Shown here piece by piece: positions 54,062 through 62,320 of a DNA stretch of 64,000 nt. Positions within the stretch are counted from its first letter, which is position 1. Every line of letters begins with the position of its first letter. The notes under the pieces were generated by a model that saw nothing but the letters and a program-made list of their open reading frames with translations, was not told where the DNA came from and searched no databases. Both the position numbers and the translations under genes were made by a program. The DNA comes from Bacteroidales bacterium (GTDB lineage: Bacteria; Bacteroidota; Bacteroidia; Bacteroidales; UBA932): the NCBI GenBank assembly GCA_017399905.1, contig JAFQAR010000043.1, positions 124,001 to 188,000 of the forward strand, in the 5' to 3' direction.

Positions 54062-56737
54062 CTATTCTGTAAATCTTCCGCTCGTGATAAGCGTGTTCAT
54101 TCCCGCCAGACGAGCCTCGTATACAGTCTTGAAGTTGTCAATAAGATCATCCCAGTCATTGATGTTCTCGTCACCGCTCCAGTCAGTGAAGCCGCTCTTA
54201 TGTGCATGAATGTCGGCTTCTGTGGTAGGCCACATAGCGCTGTCCTCGACGAATGATGCCCTCATAGGCTCCCTGTAAGCTTCTATCGTATTCACGACAT
54301 TCTGCAGATACGGATAGATGACAGCCCAACGGTCCTGTACCCTCTGTTGGAAGATAGGGTCGGTGATCAGCTTCTTGTACCAGAAATAGTTGTCGCTGCT
54401 TCCCGTTCTCCAGCATATCCACTCGTCGTACGGCTTGATACGGTCGCTGTTGCCCTGAGTTGCGGCATTGGTCGTGTTCTGGAAGGTTCCACGGTCAAAG
54501 TCCCATACCGGTCCTGCAGAAAGCTTTCCGGCTCCGTCCATGAAATAGTAGACCGAGCGAGGGTCACCGTATTCGCGGTTCATGGTAAGCTCCCAGATGA
54601 ACCACTGGTCGATGACGGTATTCAGGTCAAGGTCATCGTATGCCGCTGCAAAGTTGCCGTTATAAAGATTGTCCTCTATGCCCTGGACCTTAGACTGAAC
54701 GGCTGACAGGATGTCATCGTTTACTGCATCCTTGAACATGAAAGGAACATCGTTGTCGGTCTTGAACTTCCAATCTTCATCATAATTGTTGTCAACCTCG
54801 AGGAGATATCCGCAGTCAGCCATAGTCGGATTGGAATTAGTCTCCAGGACATCCTCATACGGATCTGTTATGTCGAGACGGTTTCCGTCGATCTTGATCT
54901 GCTCGCAGAGGTAGTAGTTGCCGACATGGTGGCCCACGCCATCCTTGCTGAATACGACGAGTTCCACATTCTGACCATGTACATTCCATGGAATACCGTC
55001 GCCGATGTATTCTGTGGCTGGAGAATTATTTTTATGATATCTCCATGCATCCTCGATCGCATGCGCGATGTCAAAGGCTACGGTATTGCGGATCATAGAA
55101 TGGTCGAGCCAGTTGGCAAGCAAGACCCAACGCTTGTGCTTCGGCATGCCGAGGATGCCGGTCTTCGAAGTCAGCTTGACCGCAAAAGGCTTCTTCGGAT
55201 AGTCCTGCGATGTGTTTCCGCGGAGCTTGGCGCCGCATGTCATCGTCATGTCAATGTTTCCGTTTGCATTGTACACCGTAATCTGGTCAGTCTCAACCCA
55301 TTCGGTATCCTTGCCGCGGACCATGAAGTTCACGAATTTATTGCGGGCATTGCCGCTCAGCTGTGCCCAGAAATCCTTATACACGCCACCGAAATCTCCG
55401 TCGGAAGAATGTTTCAGCACAACTACAGGCAGACCTGTATTGCTGAGAGTCACCTTATAGTCGCGGTAATCGTCAGCAGTCGACACGGTCAAAGTCGCAC
55501 CTCCGGTGAAATCTACCTCCGTCGAGCCGCTGGTGACGGTCTGGCCGCCTACGGTAACTGTAGCGCCATCTGCCACGGTGAACGTCGGTACAAGCTTGAA
55601 GTCGTAGAGATACGGAATCATCACGTTGATGTTGTTGCCGTCTGTTGTCGAAGTGTGCTCAGTCACTGATTTGAAAGATGGCTTCCTCGAACTCCAGACA
55701 GTCTTGTTGTCAAGAAGTTTGCCGGTATTTCTGGATACTTCAAACTTGAAGTTGCTCATCGTAGGACGGGCTGTCACGGCATATCCGTACTTTGATGTGT
55801 TTGCCGCGAAAGTCGAAAGCTTCAACGGGAATGTATAGTACATCTCCGACTCGAAATCGGCCTTTGAAGTTACCGTGAACGTCATTTTCTTGTCAGGCGT
55901 CCTTACGGCGAAGGTCAGCTTGTCACCGCTCCTGATCTCTGGGAATACGGTCGCGAAGCTTGAAAGCTCGCCGTCGAGGGTCCGGTTCCATACAGTCTTC
56001 AGCTCATTCGAGGTCGTCGTAGCCTCGTATGTTCCGTCCACTGCGCTGAATGTGAACTCTCCGGTCACAGGGACTGCTGCTCCGTCGCGGGTTACGGTCA
56101 AGGTGACGCTCTCAAGCGTCTGTCCGGCGAATTCCGTTCCGGTCGCATCGACCTTGAAACGCACGAGCGAGAACATGTTGTGGAACTTGAACTTGTATCC
56201 GCCCTCGGCAGTAACGGCCTTCAGCTTGCCGTACTTGTAGTCGGATGGAAGTGAGTCGCCCATAGTCTGCTCCGCAGGAACGGCTCCGGTCAGCTCGGTC
56301 GCCGAATTTCCGTCGTTCGCTTCGTCGTACGGGTAGTATGCATACTGGATGTCCCCGCTTACATTCGCGCTGCTTGAGAACGATGCGTTAGGCACATTCC
56401 CGGTCTGCTCGTCGTTGATATAGAGGACGTTGGCGCTTCCGGTCGAGAACACGCCGAGCTGGTCTCCCGGTATCCAGAGGACTGCCAGCGTTCCGCCGTT
56501 GTCCGCCTCCGCCTCATCGATGCTCGTACGCGTCTGCGGCATCTCAAATGCATCCACAGCCTCAGCTGCACGGCCTTCCGTCCCTGCTGCAGCGCGGGTC
56601 TGCGGCTCCTCCGACAGCTCCGCGAATATCTTCGGAGCATTGCCGGCCTGCTCCGGCTCATGCCTCTGCTCCTCCACGCAGCCTGCGGCAAGCAGGGCGG
56701 AAGTCATTGCTGCAATTGTTATCTTGTTAAATTTCAC
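54062..56737 (-). CDS. CotH kinase-family lipoprotein D
   Basis: 891 residues, starting with GTG (56735-56737). Lipobox AAGC then VEEQRHEPEQAG. The fimbrillin-like module (TRTSIDEAEADNGG, VLWIPGDQLGVFSTGSANVLYINDEQTGNVPNASF) is shared with EEP 3. The Ig-like linker is FKFEVSRNTGKLLDNK ... SNTGLPVVVLKHSS. The CotH domain is the most divergent of the four: KLRGNTSQDYPKKPFAVKLTSKTG, HKRWVLLANWLDHSMIRN, VGNYYLCEQIKIDGNRLDI, LTMNREYGDPRSVYYF and GPVWDFDRGTF. Metal-binding Asp present. It begins 24 bp after EEP 4 ends. Confidence 0.9.
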   Translation of the reverse strand: MKFNKITIAAMTSALLAAGCVEEQRHEPEQAGNAPKIFAELSEEPQTRAAAGTEGRAAEAVDAFEMPQTRTSIDEAEADNGGTLAVLWIPGDQLGVFSTGSANVLYINDEQTGNVPNASFSSSANVSGDIQYAYYPYDEANDGNSATELTGAVPAEQTMGDSLPSDYKYGKLKAVTAEGGYKFKFHNMFSLVRFKVDATGTEFAGQTLESVTLTVTRDGAAVPVTGEFTFSAVDGTYEATTTSNELKTVWNRTLDGELSSFATVFPEIRSGDKLTFAVRTPDKKMTFTVTSKADFESEMYYTFPLKLSTFAANTSKYGYAVTARPTMSNFKFEVSRNTGKLLDNKTVWSSRKPSFKSVTEHTSTTDGNNINVMIPYLYDFKLVPTFTVADGATVTVGGQTVTSGSTEVDFTGGATLTVSTADDYRDYKVTLSNTGLPVVVLKHSSDGDFGGVYKDFWAQLSGNARNKFVNFMVRGKDTEWVETDQITVYNANGNIDMTMTCGAKLRGNTSQDYPKKPFAVKLTSKTGILGMPKHKRWVLLANWLDHSMIRNTVAFDIAHAIEDAWRYHKNNSPATEYIGDGIPWNVHGQNVELVVFSKDGVGHHVGNYYLCEQIKIDGNRLDITDPYEDVLETNSNPTMADCGYLLEVDNNYDEDWKFKTDNDVPFMFKDAVNDDILSAVQSKVQGIEDNLYNGNFAAAYDDLDLNTVIDQWFIWELTMNREYGDPRSVYYFMDGAGKLSAGPVWDFDRGTFQNTTNAATQGNSDRIKPYDEWICWRTGSSDNYFWYKKLITDPIFQQRVQDRWAVIYPYLQNVVNTIEAYREPMRASFVEDSAMWPTTEADIHAHKSGFTDWSGDENINDWDDLIDNFKTVYEARLAGMNTLITSGRFTE

Positions 56738-56761
56738 AGTCGTAACTTTCTAATATACAAC

Positions 56762-58657
56762 TTAAATGACCTCTTCTTCCCACTCATTAACATTTGCCTG
56801 AGAGGTCGTGGTCATCTCATAGTAGAATTCCACGACGATAGGCCAGTGGTCTGCCATTCCGGAGAAGTCCGCATCACGGTTATATCCGTTTGCATATATC
56901 TGCACAGATGCTCCTGAGTCGTTGATATACATCACCTTATCCACGACCTCACCCTTCTGGCTTGAGTATATGATGTCTGTATCAGCATTCGTTCCTGTCG
57001 CATCGCTGACCACAAGAGACTTCTGGTCAGAGCCGTATGTCGGAAAGACGCCATCCCACTGGTAATCTACCCATGGGTCGCCGCATATCTGGTCATCAGC
57101 AAGATACTGCCAGAAATATGTCTGGAAATCATGACGTGTGTAGCGGCAGTTGGTGTCTCCCATGAAGATGACAGGGCGGTTGTTTCCGGTGAGGCCGCTG
57201 ATATACTGCGCTATCTGAGTAAGCTGTGCATGCTGGGCATTGATATGATCGGATCCCGAGTCGCTGTATGTGTTCATATGTGTGATGATCACGTCAACCA
57301 CAACTCCGTCGTTAAGGGTCACGACGTAATGACGGAAGCCCTTATTGATGCAGGTGTTGGCGCCTGAGGTCAATCCTCCTGCCGATGATGTAAATTCCGT
57401 CCATGATTCATTTGCAAAACTGCATGACGCATTGCGCGTCGCAAAGCATAAGCCGTCTGTGTTGTTTGAAGAAGCGGATGAAACAGAGCCCCTGTGTGTT
57501 CCGAATGTATAATCTCCAAGTGCACTGGTAAGTTCAGTATGGTACTCAAAGTCCTCTGCGAAGCCAATGATGTCCCAACCCTTGGCCGATATCATCTGGC
57601 TGATGGACTTTGTGCCGTCCGAACCCGGGCCGTCTGTGTTTATCGGAAATATAGAAATGCTTTCAGGCAGTCCGTCAACGTTATATGTGGCCGCCGTGAA
57701 TGTTCCCGTAGTTACACTTGTACGCCCAGTGACGCTCAAGCTGGTGTTGAAGTTGCTGAGTGTCAGCGGGAAAGTGTAGACGGTGTTTGGTTCGAAGTCC
57801 ACCTTTGCGGTAACAGTCAATGTCGCGGTGTGGGCAGATGTGCGGATTGTGAAGGTAAGGTTGTCACCTGTCATTATCTCCGGGAAGATGGTCGCATATC
57901 CGTGATTCGCCACATTCATGACGGGATGGGTCGGCCAATCGAAGGTCACCTTGTTTGACGTCGACACCTTTGTATATGAGCCGTCGGTCGCATTGAAGGT
58001 AAAGCTGCCGCTTACTGGTACGGCCGCACCGTTGCGGGTTACGGTAAGGTCGATTCCGATAAGGCGGTCGTCAGCGAGTGCAGTGCCAGTGCCGTCGAAC
58101 TTCACGCGGATCGGCGAGAAGAGATGAGTGAAGCGGAACTGTGAACCGCTGCTTGTTGTCGATGCGTGTTCACCGATCTTATAGTCGCCGGGAATCATTC
58201 CGGTCACGAGGTTCATCGTCTGCGTCTGAGGGATCTCACCCTTGAGGGCGGTCTTGTCCGTTCCGGCTGATGTGCTGTATGGGTAGTATGCATATTCCGG
58301 CGTGCCGCTGACGGTTGTTTCCGATGCGAACGTCGCAACCTCTACGTTGCTCTTATGGTTCGTGTTGGAATATCTGATATTGTTCTCCTGAGCATCCGTA
58401 AACACGCCGAGCGCATCATCCGGGCTCCACAATACAGGAACCTCTGTCTGTCCCTCGAGGTCGGAAGTGATGCAGGCGCGGGTCGTCGCAGGCTGGTCAA
58501 TGTAGGCCACGATCGTCTTCGCCTGCTCCATGTTCTGTAGCGAGTCATTGCCCTCAAGGGCGTCAGTGGCGCATCCGGACAAAGTCAAGCCTGTCAATGC
58601 TGCAACGCAAACCGCTGCGTTGATGTTGATTTTCTTATTCATCTCCAATAAATTCAT
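56762..58657 (-). CDS. EEP-fold lipoprotein 4
   Basis: 631 residues (or 626 from MNKKININ, five codons in). Lipobox LSGC then ATDALEGND. Fimbrillin-like module with TTRACITSDLEGQ and VLWSPDDALGVFTDAQENNIRYSNT. EEP domain with ATYNVDGLPESISIFPI, IGFAEDFEYHTEL, NAQHAQLTQIAQYI, MGDTNCRYTRHDFQTYFW and MADHWPIVVEFYY. Catalytic set complete. It has an extra C-terminal tail ending NEWEEEVI. Preceded by a terminator-like hairpin (58703-58734), so it may have separate control within the operon. Confidence 0.9.
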   Translation of the reverse strand: MNLLEMNKKININAAVCVAALTGLTLSGCATDALEGNDSLQNMEQAKTIVAYIDQPATTRACITSDLEGQTEVPVLWSPDDALGVFTDAQENNIRYSNTNHKSNVEVATFASETTVSGTPEYAYYPYSTSAGTDKTALKGEIPQTQTMNLVTGMIPGDYKIGEHASTTSSGSQFRFTHLFSPIRVKFDGTGTALADDRLIGIDLTVTRNGAAVPVSGSFTFNATDGSYTKVSTSNKVTFDWPTHPVMNVANHGYATIFPEIMTGDNLTFTIRTSAHTATLTVTAKVDFEPNTVYTFPLTLSNFNTSLSVTGRTSVTTGTFTAATYNVDGLPESISIFPINTDGPGSDGTKSISQMISAKGWDIIGFAEDFEYHTELTSALGDYTFGTHRGSVSSASSNNTDGLCFATRNASCSFANESWTEFTSSAGGLTSGANTCINKGFRHYVVTLNDGVVVDVIITHMNTYSDSGSDHINAQHAQLTQIAQYISGLTGNNRPVIFMGDTNCRYTRHDFQTYFWQYLADDQICGDPWVDYQWDGVFPTYGSDQKSLVVSDATGTNADTDIIYSSQKGEVVDKVMYINDSGASVQIYANGYNRDADFSGMADHWPIVVEFYYEMTTTSQANVNEWEEEVI

Positions 58658-58702
58658 GTGTGTGCTTTAGGTAAGATCTCACTCCCATTATTCCACAGCA
58701 AA

Positions 58703-58734
58703 ACCGGGAGGGTCATTTTCCGAGCCCTCCCGGT
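58703..58734 (-). terminator. Terminator after the minus-strand PI-PLC-like gene
   Basis: On the minus strand ACCGGGAGGG-loop-CCCTCCCGGT then TTTGCTG. It lies 110 bp after the PI-PLC-like stop and 45 bp before the EEP 4 start. It could make the following genes depend on read-through. A GTCATTGCGAGGAGCGAAGC repeat lies just beside it at 58802-58836. Confidence 0.75.
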
Positions 58735-58801
58735 CATTACTGGAATCTGTTATTGATCCGAAATCAAATTTCTCTTTTTTCGTTACTCTTATGTCCTCCC
58801 C

Positions 58802-58836
58802 ACGTCATTGCGAGGAGCGAAGCGACGTGGCAATCT
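58802..58836. repeat. Interspersed GTCATTGCGAGGAGCG repeat
   Basis: CGTCATTGCGAGGAGCGAAG followed by CGACGTGGCAATCTC, the full form of the interspersed sequence seen in tandem or partial copies at 2.6, 3.5, 36.4 and 61.7-61.9 kb. Confidence 0.85.
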
Positions 58837-58845
58837 CACCACCGA

Positions 58846-61323
58846 CTAGAACGCATCCGATCCCACTGTCGCATATGCCGCGTTCTGCTGGGTAGGTGTG
58901 GTTCCGCTACCTGAGTTGGTTGTACCGTCTCCAGTGGTAATTGAACCACCCTGACGGTTCAGGTAGAACTTACCGTTCATTTCGATGATAGCTTTAACTA
59001 AGTCCTGACTACTTGCTGTATAAGACGTGCCATTGACGGTTGCAGTGTAAAATGTATCATCTGTACAATAATTCATTAAAACGATTCCTACAGGTGATGG
59101 ATCAGTATCCATTTTTGAGACAATCTTTCCATAAAGATATGGATTAAGTCTTTCTGCTACTTCTGTACGAGAAGACTCATCGTCACTGTCATCTAAATTC
59201 TTACGACTACCTCCAATACCGATTTGGAACCACGCATCATGAGTTCCACTATCATATATAGATGTTGATTTATTTATAATATCATCAATAGCTGTTTTAC
59301 GTTCCTCATAAGTAGGGACACCATCAACTTCATAAGAATAGTAGACCTCTTTATATTTCTGTGTAGGTGGAAATGTGCTCCAATCAAGACCATCTTCCTC
59401 TAGAACAGTATGGCCACCAGAATATGTGGTCCTTTGTGCCTGATGATAATGAAATGCAAGACTTGTATTTGATGTGCTCCAATACATAGGAGATGTCTGC
59501 ATACTATCGTAGACACCTATGACGATATCACCATTGGTCTCCGGTGCCATCGATGCATATGAAATAAGTGTGTTAGGTATAGTTGTGTAATTCAAGAAAC
59601 CTGTAACACCTGACAGTCCTTGTTCCGCTGTTCCTGCGTTTGCTATTGTATTTGCATTCACTTTTACAATCATATGATCAAGTACATCATCAATAGTAGT
59701 GTCAGCTGTTATGGTTTTGCCCTTAGTCGCTTCTGTGAACCCGTAAACTCCTAGAGTACTACCATTATTTGTGAGTAAAGTCGCAATTGAATTCAGAACC
59801 TCTTTGGGGTCTACTGTTCCTAACGTGGTTCCTGAGTCTTCCTTTGGTTTTTCAGCTATGGTCAAAACCACAACTACGTATTCATCCTCAGGAATAAGTG
59901 CTGCAATGTCCTGCATTGCTTTTAGGACAGTCTTTCCCTCTGATGTGATATAGCCAAGAAATGAACCTTCAGATCCAGCACAATACAAGTCCATATCTCC
60001 ATCACGACCGCTTTTGTAAGTGAGGCGGCAGTCAATATTAAATGCACGGATACCAGCCTTATATTGCTGAGTCAGATCTGTTGTACTCTGATAGTCTCCA
60101 TTTGTACAATACCAAGCTCCAGGTACAGAAAGCTCTGAGATATAAACAGGTACAGGAATCTGAGTAATCCAATTCTCAGGATCCCATACTACTTCTTTTT
60201 TAGAAACAAGCTTTGGAACCTTAACCTTGTGAATCAGACCTGGAACCAGAGTATATCCTCCTTCAGCAGTCGGTTCCATCTTGTACACCCATGGTTCATA
60301 TCCCTGTGCCTGAATTGTTACAGTCCAAAGGTCGGTAGATGTCATTTTCAGGCCTGATAATGGAACTGTAAACACATTGAATTCGACTGCCTGATTCGCA
60401 GCAAGTTTCAGATATGAGCCACCGTCCTTGATCGTGTTGATCGTTACCGAATTGGTGTTTGTCGTGTTGTTCTTTGAGGTTGCCTTTACTGGATTAGTGT
60501 CAGATACGTCTTCATTACGAGGTATGGTCACATCAAAATCTCCTGCAATATGATAGCCTTCCGGTGCAGTAATCTTGATATTCTGGATGTAAAGTTCCGT
60601 GTTAGGAAAAAGATTCGAGTCAAATCCCATGAAACGGAACTTCAGGACAGTTGAGAATGGCTTGAATGAAAGACCTACAGGATCGCCGGCCTTAACATCA
60701 TCTGTTCTTGCATACATGATTGCGTTCGACATTGAAGGGTCGGTTGCATCATTGGCAAAATGAGTTCCTTCCCAAACAGAAATTGTGGATGTCGTACCGT
60801 CGCTGTTTGTTACGGTCTTTGAAGTAGGCTCATCATTGAACACATAGTTCTGTGTTGAATCAATGGATGTTGTTGCTGTTACGACCTTTGATGTCGAATT
60901 GTATGTGAATGATGCGTTTTCAGAAGGATATACTGCAACAAAATCCGATGTCGCTGCAGAGCCCCATCTGACACCGATATCACCAGTCTTGTTCAGACCG
61001 TCTGCCACATTCTGACCATCATCAGTGTTCGGAGTACTTGTCCGCGATGTTGAGACCTGATACTCCGCCACCTGACAATCACTACCTTCCGTACAGGTCG
61101 TTCCATAAACCATTACCTTATCACCATTTACCCACTTTACCTTGATGGCATCAGTACCATTATCTGCACCATAGAGAGTCTTGGTCTGGACTCCCGTGTT
61201 CAGACCGGCGGTAAATTCAACCTCTTCGCCTGGGGTAGGGATAATATTATCAAGGACTTTCTCCTCAACGCAAGACGTCATAACGAAAAGGACGCCAAGT
61301 ATATATGCTAAATTTCTCTTCAT
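58846..61323 (-). CDS. Lipoprotein: fimbrillin-like module + degenerate PI-PLC-like domain (2)
   Basis: 825 residues from MKRNLAYILGVLFVMTSC (ATG at 61323; the longer frame upstream lacks a signal). Lipobox MTSC then VEEKVLDN. N-terminal module: VEFTAGLNTGVQTKTLYG, VKWVNGDKVMVYGTT. The C-terminal half follows the PI-PLC order: ISELSVPGAWYCTNGD, LTQQYKAGIRAFNIDCRLTYKS, YVVVVLTIAEKP, LDHMIVKVNANT. Where active enzymes have PGTHDS it has PGAWYC, and where they have Y-H-G it has DLYCAGSEG, so both catalytic histidines are missing. First large gene of the minus-strand operon, mirror image of 36784-39390. Confidence 0.72.
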   Translation of the reverse strand: MKRNLAYILGVLFVMTSCVEEKVLDNIIPTPGEEVEFTAGLNTGVQTKTLYGADNGTDAIKVKWVNGDKVMVYGTTCTEGSDCQVAEYQVSTSRTSTPNTDDGQNVADGLNKTGDIGVRWGSAATSDFVAVYPSENASFTYNSTSKVVTATTSIDSTQNYVFNDEPTSKTVTNSDGTTSTISVWEGTHFANDATDPSMSNAIMYARTDDVKAGDPVGLSFKPFSTVLKFRFMGFDSNLFPNTELYIQNIKITAPEGYHIAGDFDVTIPRNEDVSDTNPVKATSKNNTTNTNSVTINTIKDGGSYLKLAANQAVEFNVFTVPLSGLKMTSTDLWTVTIQAQGYEPWVYKMEPTAEGGYTLVPGLIHKVKVPKLVSKKEVVWDPENWITQIPVPVYISELSVPGAWYCTNGDYQSTTDLTQQYKAGIRAFNIDCRLTYKSGRDGDMDLYCAGSEGSFLGYITSEGKTVLKAMQDIAALIPEDEYVVVVLTIAEKPKEDSGTTLGTVDPKEVLNSIATLLTNNGSTLGVYGFTEATKGKTITADTTIDDVLDHMIVKVNANTIANAGTAEQGLSGVTGFLNYTTIPNTLISYASMAPETNGDIVIGVYDSMQTSPMYWSTSNTSLAFHYHQAQRTTYSGGHTVLEEDGLDWSTFPPTQKYKEVYYSYEVDGVPTYEERKTAIDDIINKSTSIYDSGTHDAWFQIGIGGSRKNLDDSDDESSRTEVAERLNPYLYGKIVSKMDTDPSPVGIVLMNYCTDDTFYTATVNGTSYTASSQDLVKAIIEMNGKFYLNRQGGSITTGDGTTNSGSGTTPTQQNAAYATVGSDAF

Positions 61324-61345
61324 TGCTCTTTCGGATAAGTTAAAA

Positions 61346-61555
61346 TTAGTTGTTTCCCCAGCCTGAATCACTGAAGCCATCATTGAAGTCACCCCAACCG
61401 CCCTGATTGTTGACTCCCTGATCTCCTGACTCTATATTTCCAGGATTGTGATTCTCATCAATGATTGAAGCCCCCAAGATCGCCCCCTCCAGCTCCACCT
61501 GGAAGCGTTCGGTGACCGGTGCTTCATAAACAGTTCTTTTCATCTGTTTCTTCAT
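61346..61555 (-). CDS. EG-x-x-GAS micro-protein 4
   Basis: A 69-residue product. The first 24 residues, including TVYEAPVTERFQVELEG, are identical to micro-protein 1; then AILGASIIDENHNPG replaces CFCASVV, so the Cys is not kept. The end is Gly/Asn/Asp/Trp-rich (QGGWGDFNDGFSDSGWGNN), similar in style to micro-protein 1. The true start is the ATG at 61553-61555, not the longer open frame. Ends 22 bp before the PI-PLC-like lipoprotein. Confidence 0.75.
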   Translation of the reverse strand: MKKQMKRTVYEAPVTERFQVELEGAILGASIIDENHNPGNIESGDQGVNNQGGWGDFNDGFSDSGWGNN

Positions 61556-62082
61556 TTTAGTTCCTATTTTTATTGTTTCTCTTTTCACACACAATTTCGT
61601 GACTCTCTCCACCCCGCATCCACAGAATGGCTCGTTTTCATGGCCAGACGCGTGTTTCTGCCTCACTTGTCCATAAAACACACTGTTTTCATGGCCAGCC
61701 CAACGCCTCTCGTCATCTTTCATCCCGCTCGGGAGATTGCCACGTCGCTTTGCTCCTCGCAATGACGTTTTGCCCCTTCTCGCAATGACGTCATGGGATC
61801 GTTCTCGCCACGCCACTTTTGCTTGGGAGATTGCCACGGCGCTTCGCTTCTCGCAATGACGTGCTAATCGCAATGTCTATCGCGTCTCGCAATGACGCCT
61901 CCAAACCCTACAAAAGCGACCGACACCCAGCCCCTTTCAAGGCCGTGTCAGCGCATACTTCCCCTCACTTTTTCATGATCCCGAACCCCGGCTCGAAAAC
62001 CAGTCCTAAACCTCGTCCGAACCCAATTCGCAAACCTCGCTCAAAACCACGAAAAATTCTGTCACTTTATTTGTCCGTTTAA
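61487..62082 (-). repeat. Inner inverted repeat, right copy
   Basis: Two blocks match the reverse complement of 36251-36645: 61487-61603 (micro-gene start and the leader just before it) and about 61838-62082 (upstream leader, to GTCCGTTTAAA). Between them lies unrelated DNA with two GTTTTCATGGCCAG copies and several GTCATTGCGAG elements (61728-61868). The 765-bp gap 61556-62320 holds no other gene. Confidence 0.9.
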
Positions 62083-62253
62083 AATGACAGAATGAGTGCT
62101 GGCGGATAAGTTCTTGAGTTTCAGTGAAATGTGAAAAGATCCTACGGCCGTTTTGAAGTAAGGTACTTTGGGGAATTAGCTGATATTTAGTGAATTAGGT
62201 GCTCGCATGTGGTGCTCAGCGTTTCTTGCGGGCTCCGGAAGATTGCAATAAAC

Positions 62254-62286
62254 AAAAACGAGGTAGTCGAATTACGACTGCCTCGT
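62254..62286 (-). terminator. Terminator of the right Rpn-family gene
   Basis: On the minus strand ACGAGGCAGTCG-TAATT-CGACTACCTCGT, one mismatch, followed by TTTTG. Confidence 0.88.
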
Positions 62287-62320
62287 TTCAGAGCGTATAT
62301 GGATTAGATGAATGTTGAAT

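Noticed and set aside
54926..55669. 247-codon plus-strand frame inside CotH D
   Set aside because: Antisense to a gene with clear CotH motifs; composition fits a shadow frame.
61556..61873. Upstream extension of micro-gene 4 to a 175-codon protein
   Set aside because: The extension covers GTCATTGCGAG repeats and is not matched by micro-gene 1; the shared start is the ATG at 61553-61555.
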